DNA of 64,000 nt from Lycium barbarum (Eukaryota; Streptophyta; Magnoliopsida; Solanales; Solanaceae): assembly GCF_019175385.1 (NCBI RefSeq), contig NC_083340.1:8285706-8349705 (forward strand), written 5' to 3'. Shown piece by piece: positions 14,901 to 26,166 of the stretch. Below the pieces are notes generated by a model. It was not told where the DNA came from, did no database searches, and saw nothing but the letters and a program-made list of their open reading frames with translations. The position numbers were made by a program, and so were the translations under genes. Within the stretch, counting starts at the first letter, position 1. Each line of letters begins with the position of its first letter.

Positions 14901-17900
14901 CAACAGATAGAAGGAGGTACATCACAAGTACACTGAAATGTATCCAATTGTCTTTTCATTTTGACCACTAAATATGTGGAAGATGGACCTCATTTCAGGA
15001 CATATCTCCAGTTTGTCTCTTGAGATGCAAGGTCAAAGTTTAATGAATGTTACTGACCTAAGAAAAGAAAATAGTTCGAAGTTTTATTACTCAAACAAGA
15101 CCAGAACATTCCTCTGATTTATCAGAATTTTCTATATACTATATAGGAATCCCCATACATCTATATATTGATAATTTTGCTTATATGTATTTCAATAGTC
15201 TACACAGCTAACATGTACCTTTCTAGGAAATCTTTGCTCGGTAGAATCAAAATATTAGTGCTTGTTGGTCTATTTAGAAAGAATAACAGTTTTTGTTCAA
15301 TAGCTTCACACACAGTAACAATTATCCAAAGCTGTATAACAATCAAATTCAGAAATTCATACTAAATAGCTTAAGTATTAGATCAAATGATTTTTTTTCA
15401 AATATCGAGATGTAACTTACTGTTAAATTTCTTTTTGGCTATCTTGCCATCATTGAGAGTGTACAAAAAATTCTTTACAGCCTCAGCATTAAATCGAGCA
15501 GCATACTGTTATGAAAAAAAGAAAAAGAAAAAGCAAGCACATTATGTAAGTGGAATAATGTTCCTAGATCTTGAGCAATGGTTGATTTTGCAGATAGTCA
15601 CCTGTACAACTACGACGTAGTATTTTGAATTGTTACGGTCACTACAATCGATAATACTTGATGGGGCTTGAGTATTCACCTGCATTTTTAAGATGGTAAA
15701 GGTAGATGAAACGTCAAAAAGTCAACTCAACAAGGTCATAGTCCTTGGAACAATCAATCAACCATTCATCTATGCCTCGATCCTATATGGATCTTTTACA
15801 TCCACTCGGCTGTATTCAGGTCAATTTCATTTCAATACCAAACAATTTGCCTGTTATTGACAATTTTAGAGTTCTCTTAATCTCACTCTTGTTCCTACAT
15901 GATTAACTAGATCAATCTCAATGACATTGTATTGCTTATATAGAGCCTTCACTTCCATTACGTTCTGTTCTTAGCTAAATGTGCATTCAATCGGAGAAAT
16001 TTTAGTGCATTCAGAAAATTTTTAGTTCTTCTGACACAATTCCCTTTATGTCATTTTAGGTCTATCTCATCCCTTCTTATGACCTTCAATTATCATATCG
16101 CCGCGCTTAGGGACCGGTGCATCTACCCACAATCCTTGGAACAATTCCACGAAAAACTACCAAATAATACCTAAAGCCCATCATCTTTCTTTTATAATGT
16201 CATTACCAAGACTTTGTTCTCTCATTGCACAACATATTTGAAGCATGTCTCTCCTACTAAGCAGGAATAATATATTTAGACATCCGAATATCAGACGATG
16301 CCCTATCAGTTCCAATCATCTGTTGTTCATACCTGTTATCTCGGTAAAGTTTCTTATTAGGTACATTGAATCTGAACTAGAACTCATCTTCCGTAGCATG
16401 AATGTCTTTACACTGCCCAGTTTGCATGTAACCTATTCAAAGATAGATACTTAGGCAGTTGACAGTATAAAGCAATGCTCTTATATAACGAATGCATTAC
16501 ACATGCCATAGCAGTAGGCATATCATGATGGCAAGAGAAAAAAACTCTGCTTCCAAATCATGTTCTCTATCTACACTTCACATGTCAAGCCTAAATCATA
16601 ATAGCACCGTGCAAGTCTGCAACTACCACAAAATGTGATCAATCTCTCTCCAATTTTTCGTTGATGTGGTTTAGAATTTCCTCAATCCAGGATTTGATAC
16701 TATTTCATTTTTATTTCGTGATAACTGATACGTCCCATTCCAACATCACGTTACCTGCAAATAGTTTTGACAGCATAATCTCCACTACCGAAATAATTCA
16801 GCAGTTCCATTAGAGTTGGATCATCACAACGTCTACTGTAATCTCCCAGCAGTACAAGATGTTCATCATTTCTTTTTTCTTTTTGAAGTCAATAAGATGT
16901 TCAATTTTTGTATATTAAAAGAGAAAAGAGAAAGTACACATCTCTGACTCCGTGTATCGGTTATTTCATTCATTTAAGATTAGTTTCTCCATACCTTCAA
17001 ATCCTTCACGCTACTCATGAAAGCTCCATATACATACTTGAATCCGCACTTCTTTAACAGATAACTCAACGCATGACACATTAACTTTTCACGGGTTTTT
17101 ACATTTTCCTTAATTTTGTCCTTCATCATCCAGAAAGCTAGATTTTGTCGTATAACTTTGCATTTCTACAATACTGTATGTAGCAAATATCACGCAAGTA
17201 TTAGAATGCGAGCAACCTTCTGTCGCTTATTCAATATGTCGGAAAAGACAAGTTCACATTAAGCACACATAAACTGTATAGATAATGGTCAAAAACACAC
17301 CTGGAGTATCACTTTTTTTCTTTTTGCAAGGTTCTTACCTAAACTATCCAGTGTTTGCATTTCATACCTGAACTATCACCAACTATTTATTAGAACAAAC
17401 TTTGACTAGTATCTGAGGGTGCGTGGTGTACATTCTCCTTTTTTGTTAAAAAAATGGTGTCAAATGGCACTTCATGCGGATAATGAAAGGAATTAATTGA
17501 AAAAATTAAAAAGACGAATTAAGAGATAATGGTAAAAAGTACACCCAAAGTATCACTTTTTTGCAAGTTTCCTACCTAAACTCTATCTAGGTGTTTGCAT
17601 TTCCTTCCTGAGCTATCACCAATTATTTATCAAAACACACCTCGAAATTAATGAGGCAGCCGCCATATGGACGAAATTTTATGGGCAAATTAAGCCGTCA
17701 AATGCCTTTTGGCGATTGTATTCAGATAGGAAACGCAAACACCTGATAGGAACTCGCAAAAAATGATACATCAGGTGTGTTTTTGGCCGTTATCTCTAAA
17801 ATGCACAATTGTAAATTAACTAATTTGAAATCTTATACATTCACAAGTTAAATAGACAAAATAAAACGCGAATTGCGGTAAAACATAAAAAATAAAATAA

Positions 17901-18192
17901 AATAAAAAAGGAGGTACCAGAAGTCCAGAACGATGCTTTTGCATAGATGATGAATGGATGCGGCATTGACAATGTCACGACGAGCTTCAAGTGGCCAATC
18001 ATAGTAATCAGACGGAACTCGCTTGAAGCTGAAATCATTAACGCCGTTCGCTCGAAGAATGCCGGAAAGGCGATCTTCGGTGGTACTGTTGGAAGTAGTT
18101 GTTGATATAGACAGGTTTTGAGAGCATTCCACGTGAGATATGCGTTGGAGGAGTCGAGTTTGGAGTCTCTCTAGCTTTGCCAATGCTTCCAT
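11916..18192 (-). CDS. YbaK / aminoacyl-tRNA synthetase-associated domain protein
   Basis: Five minus-strand exons are seen, in gene order: about 17926-18192, 15602-15679, 15421-15505, 13164-13252 and 11916-12053. They encode MEALAKLERLQTRL..., VNTQAPSSIIDCSDRNNSKY..., YAARFNAEAVKNF..., RLAPEEISAKLTGYEHNAV... and VILDEAITKL through the stop TAA at 11918-11916, about 218 residues in all. The order and wording match the plant YbaK/ProX-like domain family, whose bacterial relatives deacylate mischarged tRNA; the plant role is not established here. The ATG at 18192 is chosen because the frame upstream has only TTG. Exons 2-5 have clean GT-AG sites in phase. Exon 1 reads ...HLCKSIVL and continues DFWYLL without an in-phase GT at the expected place (see findings). 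Intron 1 (2.2 kb) carries MITEs, and the other introns are also long. Confidence 0.85.
13559..13661. repeat. two-copy tandem repeat, period 52 bp, in an intron
   Basis: Units at 13559-13610 and 13611-13661 share TGCGACTCT, AAGGAGT and TTTGGAGTACTCAGAAA and differ by a few substitutions. They lie within an intron of the YbaK-domain gene. Confidence 0.8.
14470..14656 (+). mobile_element. SINE ending in TTG repeats (Au-SINE-like)
   Basis: The segment with GGGTCTATCGGAAACAGCC, TAAGGTCGGC, ACCCTCCCCAGAACCC and CACTGGGTATGTTGTTGTT is a typical 3' half of the Au-type plant SINE. It ends in a short TTG run instead of poly(A). A second copy in opposite orientation lies at 52510-52765. The 5' edge is not clear. 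It sits in an intron of the YbaK-domain gene. Confidence 0.7.
17281..17430. mobile_element. partial copy of the AACACACCTGGAGTATCAC MITE
   Basis: The segment with GGTCAAAAACACACCTGGAG, then TACCTAAACTATCCAGTG and CTGAACTATCACCAACTATT, is a diverged copy of the left part of the element at 17524-17798. It has no matching right end, so it is a fragment or an older truncated insertion in the same intron. Confidence 0.6.
17524..17798. mobile_element. MITE with about 40-bp imperfect terminal inverted repeats
   Basis: The left end GAGATAATGGTAAAAAGTAC and the right end, read on the other strand (AGAGATAACGGCCAAAAACA), are imperfect inverted repeats that continue through the ACACC-GTATCA-TTTTTTGC region. 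Length is about 275 bp with no coding capacity. It lies in intron 1 of the YbaK-domain gene, right of a partial copy of the same family. Confidence 0.7.
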
Positions 18193-19584
18193 CGCTCCCT
18201 CCAAGGTCGACAGATGGCCAAGTTCGAGTCCACGGATCCACTTCACCAAATGTTCTTCTGTTTTTGCAAAATGTAAATTTGGTCCGTCAGGTATAATTTA
18301 ATTCGATATTATATATTCCTTTGACACTTATAGGAGAGAGTTTTTTTTTTTTCTTCCTACAATCGTGGTGTTAAGCTAGCTTGGGCGTATCACTAATTCC
18401 CTACTAGCAATGGAAGAGAAAATACAGCATGTCTCAATAGAAGCTTGATGTGAGGTGTAAGCAAGACACTGTTGTCTGTTCCAAAGGCAAAAGCCCCTTA
18501 GCACTAGGGACGGGAGTGGGGACGACCCTACGCGCAGGCAATATATAGCAGCATCGACTTTACGAAGTCAGAATCGAATTTTTCTGTTGGCTTCCCTAAA
18601 TTATTTGTGAATAATAATTTAATGGCGTGAAGCGAGTACTATAACTGAAAAGAAATCACCTAGTATTTTTGTCAACTACATACGTGAGCAAACCGAAAAA
18701 CTCACTCTCCCCTCGAATTTGCACCCGGGAAAGTTAGTTTACTATATTGTAATAAACTTTTGGTATTCAATTTGTATAAATGACTCTAACTAAAAAAAAT
18801 TCACTAATATTTATCAACGATACAATTAGTGCCCAAGAGAGAGGAGCATCTTGGGTTAAAAACTCACCAAAAGACCAATTCGAATCATTGCCACCATTTG
18901 AAATTCTAATACACTATGGATACCAAGTAACCAAACCTTAAATGTCTGATTATGTTTCAATTGTAAGCATTTGTGAATGAATGCATAAACTAAATATGAG
19001 TGTATACATTCATTACGTTTGATTCATACAAAGAAAAATCAAAGTAGGAAAAAAAGTTGAATAAAGAATATATAATGCCTTTGTACCATAAAATAATATA
19101 CGATCAAAAAGTTGTTTTGCAGTTTTCAATTTAGGCTTTCTGAATAAATTAACAAACATAGAGCTTCATGTCATCGCTAATTTAATCAAGCTGTGTTATG
19201 TCTAATTCATTGAAGCAATTATCACATCCACTTATTAATTCTTTCTAACAACGCACATGGGTCCAACTACGCACTATCAGGAAGTCGGTGCAAAATGTAC
19301 TGCGTTTTGAAAAGTATGAAAAGCTCCAAATTTAAGACAATATGAGTACTTAAGATCTATTTAGATTATTATATGACTTGGTATGTTAAGATGGTTTAGC
19401 GTACAAATTCTGTGAGGACGATATTAAGTAACTTTTTATGATTTTTTAGGGGTTGAATATTAGATGATAGACAAGCAAAGGTATTGATTTGAGGTCAATG
19501 GAAGTTGGGCACACTTGTTTAAGAAATTAGACCGTGTCAACCAAGCAGTTGATGGTTTCTGTTTTCATGGACCAACTTAGTTTC

Positions 19585-19614
19585 ATTAATTAATTAATTA
19601 ATTAATTAATTAAT
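19585..19614. repeat. (ATTA)n microsatellite
   Basis: About seven uninterrupted ATTA units in AT-rich intergenic DNA. Confidence 0.9.
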
Positions 19615-20775
19615 ACTAATACAAATTAACGTAAGAAGTAAATAATGGAGACAAGCGCGATCCATGATGATGATGGAGTTTGGAAAAAAGAAAAAAGCCG
19701 TGGAGTTAGGATTTGACAAATCATGGAAGTTTTTATACCGCTCGCAGAAACAATGCTAAACAATGGCCTAGTTTTAGAAGAATTAATTAATCAGTGGGCA
19801 TAATCTATGTCTACTGCTAGTGCAAAATCAACTCCTACTTTTCATGGTTACGAAAAGCGCAAGGTCATAAGCCGTGTTGGAAGGATATAAGTCATCGTAC
19901 TTCCAATGTAGGCTAGCTATTTGATTTTCTCCATACTTTTTGAAAATTTCTTATAAGCACTACTCCAGATTTGACCATGATACGCCTTATATTATGGTAT
20001 TTCAGCATTATAAGGAGGTGAAATGGATCAAGTGATCTTACAGTAAATTGGTTTTAATTAGCCACATGCTAAAAAAAAAATGGGTCTTAAAATGACATGG
20101 AATACCAATAATAAATATCCGGTGAGAGAATTGGAATTTTCCGGCTTGTTTTATTTTATAGTAAGAGATGTGGATTGATATAATTTGATGACTTTCTTGT
20201 TTAAACAAAATTCAAAATTATTTCACTGAGTTATTTATATAATTTTAAAAACTATTTGAGGAATTTATTCAAGAATGTCTACTTACATAATCCTACAAAA
20301 AAAATGACACGTCTATTTCTTGGTCAGAGGCATATTGGAAAATTCCGTTTGTTATAGTAGGTGTGGAGCATATAGTAATTAAGCGAGTAATTAAGCTTCT
20401 GGAATAAAATGAATTTCTTGTGAGATAGGTCATCTCCTTTATTAGTATTTGACGTGATTTTTCTTGAATTGGGTAGCAAGAAATCACCACCATGTCTATC
20501 AACGACTTATTATTATCTTTACTTTTCTGGATGGTCGAATTTATTAAGATACACCAGTACTTGGAAAAAGATAGAGCATTCTTAATAGTTTATATTTTAT
20601 ACATTGATAGTTAATAGTAACATTTTATCCTATCAAATAAAATTAACCTATAACGACAAGTAACATTTCATTTTTGAGCCTGATATAGTCGACTGAAAAT
20701 ACAGAATAAGAAAAAAGAAGTGCTATAGTACCCGTAATTTCATCAAAGGTAATAGTTAGATCAAATTTACAATAA

Positions 20776-21080
20776 CACTACAAGAAAGTATAGAAATGGC
20801 AACAAAAAATTTAATAATTGGCAACAACTTAGTTTTATTATTGTTGCAAATGAACTTTTTTGTTGCCAAAGAATTTAATTTTGTTGCTATAGTATTGATT
20901 ATTGTTGCAAAAAATACTTTTGGCAAAAAAAAAAAAAAAAAAAAAAAGTTGTTGCAATAACAGCCGTTGGGAAAAGTCTATGCAACAAAAAAAAATTATT
21001 GCTAAAAGTACTTTTTGCAACAATAATTAATTTATGACAACAAAAATAATTTTGTTGCCAATTTTTTTTTTCTTGTAGTG
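20776..21080. mobile_element. CACTA-type MITE, 305 bp, TSD TAA
   Basis: The left end CACTACAAGAAA and the right end TTCTTGTAGTG are inverted repeats that begin with CACTA. The element is flanked by the 3-bp duplication TAA (20773-20775 and 21081-21083), as expected for the CACTA (En/Spm) superfamily. The interior is built from many short units of TTGTTGC / GCAACAA in both orientations, so the whole element can fold on itself. A 24-base A run sits near the middle. It has no coding capacity. Confidence 0.88.
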
Positions 21081-21672
21081 TAATTCAAGCGCACTATATA
21101 TGTACGGTCTATAGCCAATCCTGAAACCACACCTAGTTTTTGAAGCATTAAACATGGAGCAAATGACCGTGTTACAACTTATATTACCAAATATAAAATT
21201 CACCGTCTCACATATCTTATTAGTATAAGTTAATTAAGTCGTAAAGTTTTTTCTTTTAAGAATAGATCTCAGTTGAATTTGCAACTAATTATGTTCCTTT
21301 ATAGGTAACCTAATTAAACTTGGTACACATAAGAATACTAATAACATTATTTGAATGATCAATGATGTATAGCTTCAAATTATCAATAAACTGAAACTTT
21401 AGGGATTAGAGTGACTTTATAGGTAACTTCACTCAATATCACGTAGGCACGTAACAAATCTCACCAAAAAATAAGTACAATGTCACCCGGCCTACGTACT
21501 ACTGAAGATTGTAATTAAATATTAATTTGTTGGTAGTTAATGACACTAACATCACTAATAGAAACATATATGCTTGACAGAACTTCTGATGAAATCCGTC
21601 AGAAATATGCTCGTTGATAATTGGTTCCAACGAAATTCTAACAACAATGCTGGCAAAATGTGTTTTTACTAA

Positions 21673-21915
21673 GAGCCTGTTTGGATGGGCTTATCGTTAT
21701 AAGCTGCAAATAGCTTATAAGCTAAAAAAAATAAGTTGGGGTAGTCTAACTTATTTTTTTAGCTTATAAGCTGCTTTAGATAAGCTAAGTCAAATGGGCT
21801 CAATTATTTTTTTGAGCTTATTTTAAGCACAAAATGACTTTAAGCTGGCCTGTCAAACACTCAAAAAAGCTGAAAACAGCTTATAAGCAACTTATAAGCC
21901 AATCCAAACGGGCTC
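21673..21915. mobile_element. Tourist/PIF-Harbinger-like MITE, 243 bp, TSD TAA
   Basis: The ends GAGCCTGTTTGGAT and ATCCAAACGGGCTC are inverted repeats. The flanks are TAA at 21670-21672 and 21916-21918. The interior is dominated by AGCTTATAAGC palindromes. The TAA duplication and foldback structure point to the Harbinger superfamily; a hAT origin would need an 8-bp duplication, which I do not see. Confidence 0.75.
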
Positions 21916-22205
21916 TAATAGTGTATTAGTGTACATGGAGAAAATTTGTTGGTCCAGAAGGATACATTCAAGGATATGAAGTCTCTTCTTTGATTAATTT
22001 CTTGACTAATGAATCTAATTTGACCAATTACTACATTCTCTCTAGTACCTTTTAATTGTATCAAAAATATATATACATAATAGTCTTCTTAGATTTTTTT
22101 TTTTTCCAGTGCTTCTTGGAAGATTGACCGTTGAAAATCCAACACATGCACCAACTTCCCATCACTTTGTTCCCTTTCCCTCGCCAGTCTCTTCAAATGT
22201 CTCTC

Positions 22206-22214
22206 TATATAAAA
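22206..22214 (+). promoter_or_regulatory. TATA box of the lactate dehydrogenase gene
   Basis: TATATAAAA lies about 120 bp before the ATG at 22335, followed by a CA-rich leader without another ATG before the start. Confidence 0.65.
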
Positions 22215-22334
22215 CTGCATCTTTGCTTCCTATATTGAGCACAAAAAAACCTTAATCTCTCTACTAAACACAAATTTCATTCAATTACAAACTAATCTCC
22301 TTTCTTCACACACAAGCAAACCTAGTTATTAACC

Positions 22335-25066
22335 ATGCAGAAGAGTACTTCATCTTCATCACTGGGCCCTGGTGGTCTAGACTTAAGCCAAGCATTCTTC
22401 AAGTCAATTTCCAATACTGCCCCTCCTTCACCCACAAAACGCCACACCAAAATCTCCGTCATTGGCGTTGGAAATGTCGGTATGGCAATTGCACAAACAA
22501 TACTAACACAAGACCTCGCCGACGAGCTCGCGCTCGTCGACGCGAAATCCGACAAGCTCCGAGGAGAAATGCTGGATCTTCAGCACGCGGCAGCTTTTCT
22601 GCCGCGTACGAAGATCCACGCTTCGATGGATTACTCGGTTACTTCCGGGTCGGATCTTTGTATTGTCACTGCGGGTGCCCGACAGAACCCCGGTATTGTT
22701 ATGGTTTTTGTCCTGATTTTTTATTTTCTTTAATCATATTTGAATTTTATTTTACCATAATTGCTTTTACTTGTACTCGGAAGGAAAATATGATACTCCC
22801 TCTGATTTTAATTTATGTGGAGTCATTTGACTTGTCACGAGTTTAAGAAATAAAAAAACTTCTGTAGTGGTAAATCATTTCATAAGTTAAATTATTTTTA
22901 CATATAAAAAAATGACATTATTTATGGACAAACTACCGAGGAAGTTGTGTCATAAGGAGTAAATCTCTTCCATAGTTGGCTAACCGTGGAAAAAGTTTTG
23001 GACAAGAATCCTCTTATACAACATAAAATATATAATGGCATTGTCATTAAGGAGTATTGGAGATTATTCTCTCAATCGTCTTATATTTTTTTCCAAACAA
23101 GTTTATTATATTATGAATCTTTTTATAATTTCTCTTTGTTATTATCGTTAAAAGTTTGTTTTGTTTGATTTCGCATGACACTCTATTATTTCAATTCTGA
23201 CAGGTGAGAGCAGGTTGAATTTGTTGCAGAGGAATGTGGCTTTGTTTAAGAGTATTGTTCCACCACTTGTGAAGTACTCACCGGAGACTACACTTTTGAT
23301 TGTTTCGAATCCGGTGGATGTGCTGACGTATGTTGCTTGGAAGTTGTCTGGGTTTCCAGCGAATCGGGTTATCGGGTCGGGTACGAATTTGGATTCTTCC
23401 AGGTTTCGGTTTTTGATTGCTGATCATCTTGATGTTAATGCCCAGGATGTTCAGGTCAGTGCATCATTTTTCATTTTCCTTTAAATTTCTATGTTTGGTT
23501 TTTAGTTGTGCCTTATGTTTAGTACTTACTAGTGGGAATTGGTGATTTTTTTAATTGGTGAAGAATATGAGTCAGAGCGCAGTAGTACATAAATATACAT
23601 TCATCCATGTTAGTACTAATTTTTACTCGTTACTCATATTTTATATGACACATTTTTTTAGTTTTTCCAAAATAATGATATCTTTTATATTAAAAAATAA
23701 TTACGTTTAATCTGTTCATTTTAACTTAATGAGGTAGATGTATACAAGTGATAAAAGTCATTTTGTTCTTCTTTAAACTAGTTAATAATAAAAAGAACGT
23801 TTAAGATGTAATTCCTGTTACGTGTCCATATGTGTACCAACGAATCTATTGGAGATCTGGAGTTACAGTTATCAATAATAATGTCCAATAAAAGTTCCTA
23901 GAAAACGAAGTCGAATTTTCAGCTCCTTTTTCTTTGTCCTGATTATACCAGTATCAAAAGACTAAGGTAGCTTTTAGATCATTAAACCATCTATTAAATG
24001 TATTTGGGGTTAAATATTCATATGCGTGTACGTATACATTCAGTAGAGCACATGCAATTCTAATTTTTATTATTATATCGGAATCTCTACACAAAGTACA
24101 TACATTTCTATGCAAAACCGGTTTGAAATGTATAATGGATTATCTTACGTATTGGGTTCGAACTCTAGGAATAGAGTCCCCTTTGATAGGGATCGGTTGC
24201 TCTCGAAGTGGTGGGATTTTTTGGTGCGAATTTGAATTAGTAGAGCCTCAAAGCGAATATCAAACACTGCGTGGGAAGCTAAAGAAGGGCTAAAGACAGT
24301 AAATGAGCCATGCATAACGAAACATCTAATCTTATACCCTGTTATGAATTTTAATTTCTTATTGGTGTTTGGGCCAGAGAATTGTAGACTACAAATGTGA
24401 AATGCCCAAATAGAAAAAGGGAAAAAGAACTATTTTCAGAGAGTGGCAAACAAACACGTTATACTGATTAAAAAATTGTTTTCCGATTGAATTTTGCTTA
24501 AGATTTGAGTCAATTTTAAAATCTAATACTATTACATATATATAACTTATAAGTGTGAATGTGATGTTTTTTTTGTATTGGTTTAAGTGGAATAACATAT
24601 GTGATGACTTTGCTTTTGCTAGGCATACATTGTTGGGGAGCACGGTGACAGCTCTGTGGCACTTTGGTCTGGCATGAGTGTAGGAGGAGTGCCAGTCCTT
24701 AGCTTCTTGGAGAGGCAACAAATTGCGTTAGAGAAAGAGACACTGGAAAAAATCCACAAGGAAGTTATGCAGTGTGCATATGAAGTGATTGGTCTAAAAG
24801 GTTACACATCATGGGCAATTGGCTACTCTGTAGCTAACTTGGCTCGAACGATACTTCGAGATCAACGAAGGATTCACCCTGTTTCAGTTCTTGCAAAGGG
24901 GTTTTATGGAATTGATGGCGGCGATGTATTCTTAAGCTTGCCTGCACAGCTTGGAAGAAGTGGAGTTTTGGGTGTGACGAATGTGCATCTTACTGATGAA
25001 GAAATTGAGCAACTTAGGAACTCTGCTAAGACTATTTTGGAAGTGCAGAGTCAGTTGGGAATTTGA
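22335..25066 (+). CDS. LDH: L-lactate dehydrogenase
   Basis: Cytosolic enzyme that reduces pyruvate to L-lactate with NADH, in plants mainly under low oxygen. Exons 22335-22692, 23204-23454 and 24623-25066 join in frame (GTATTG...CAG and GTCAGT...TAG introns) to 350 residues, the usual plant LDH length. A serine-rich N-terminal extension of about 35 residues precedes the Rossmann motif VIGVGNVG (G44, G46, G49). The substrate-specificity position is Gln117 in ARQNPGESR, which marks lactate rather than malate dehydrogenase, with the catalytic Arg123 after it. The LDSSR motif gives Asp183 and Arg186, and GEHGDS gives the proton-relay His210. All key residues are present and no break is seen. Intron 1 holds a small MITE. 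Confidence 0.96.
22794..22961. mobile_element. degenerate MITE in LDH intron 1 (TACTCCCTC type)
   Basis: The left end TACTCCCTCTGATTTTAATT and the right end TCATAAGGAGTA are weak inverted repeats of the Solanaceae family that starts TACTCCCTCCGT and reads on to AATTTATGTG. A better preserved copy is at 44467-44728 and a poor one at 47218-47490. Confidence 0.5.
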
Positions 25067-26166
25067 ATTGAAGTAGTAACTGTTGATCAGTTATCTATGT
25101 TACTATACTACTATGTTGTTTCTTACCATACAGTTTGTTTAATTTTGTTTCCTTTATATTATCTTTGTTTATGAGGAAAATAGTGAGAATAACTTTGTGT
25201 TACAGCAGATGGTCAAATGACATATTGGCTGCCTGCTAGTGCTCTGTGGTACTAACTTTGAAATAAATTGCAACAGAACCTCTGATGCCGGTTTACAGAA
25301 TTCTGATTTATCATTCTTCAAGTAATATGCTTGTGATTTTGGTCTAAAATTTGCTACCATAGCAGCTTGGCAACTTGTCTTTGAACAAATCGTTATCATT
25401 CAAAAGTTACTTTTGAGTTTTGAGTGTTCTTAGCAGTGACATTATGCTTATATTAAAGAAAAATTAAGATAATGCATACATTGGAGTACATCATTTGTAA
25501 ACATGAATATCATCAAGAGTCTGGGTTGTATCTTGATTCTTTATATAAATTTATCTTATGAATTACTGTACACCATTTATAAGGCACTGGAAATAAGTTT
25601 GTCACAGAAGTCTTATCATATCAATCCAATATTTAAATATTCACACGTTCCCATTCCCTATTCCTTATGTCCTTTTTTCCCTTTCATATTCTTTTGGCTA
25701 TTCTCTGGTCCCACAGTTTTTGTTTTATTTCACTGTGCAGAGGTCGAATTGACTGAATTTTCAGTCTTATGTTGGGTATAAATTAATATAAAACTTTAAT
25801 ATATTTGAAACTGTGTGAAAATATTATAGGTTGTAAATCTTTTTTTCCCCATCTTGAGATGACAACATAATACATTCAATAATACTGTTCTTTTAACTGT
25901 TAAAAAGCAAGAAATAACTATATAATCAAGTGCTAACTCTAATTTGGACGAAAAAGTTCTGCAAGCCATTGGTGCATGATCATAAAAAAGCTGATAGGAA
26001 AAATCGATTATCCTTATGAATGGGGAAGTATAACTTTGCCCCATAATCCTCGTAAAAATTTACTCGCACTCGGTATTTAGCAATCCAGTAAATACATGAC
26101 ATATGTCTGTACATACCCCTCTTATCGGTAAACTATAGTTAATAATACACATTATTACCTTAATTT
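25067..26166. other. intergenic, LDH 3' UTR and AT-rich DNA
   Basis: The first 200-350 bases are likely LDH 3' UTR. No gene or clear repeat was seen up to the retroelement at 26172. Confidence 0.5.

Larger units (their letters stand above)
18250..22334. other. intergenic with two MITEs, no supported gene
   Basis: The left part is the promoter side of the minus-strand YbaK-domain gene and the right part is the promoter side of the lactate dehydrogenase gene. An ATTA microsatellite is at 19585-19614. A CACTA-type MITE is at 20776-21080 and a Tourist-like MITE at 21673-21915. Remaining frames are short and have no recognisable domain. Confidence 0.55.

Noticed and set aside
18193..18249. Upstream extension of the YbaK-domain protein
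   Set aside because: The frame starts with TTG, not ATG; the first ATG (18192) gives the N-terminus MEALAKLERLQ expected for the family.
24389..24721. 110-codon minus-strand frame
   Set aside because: It covers the end of LDH intron 2 and the start of exon 3 in antisense, with no protein features.
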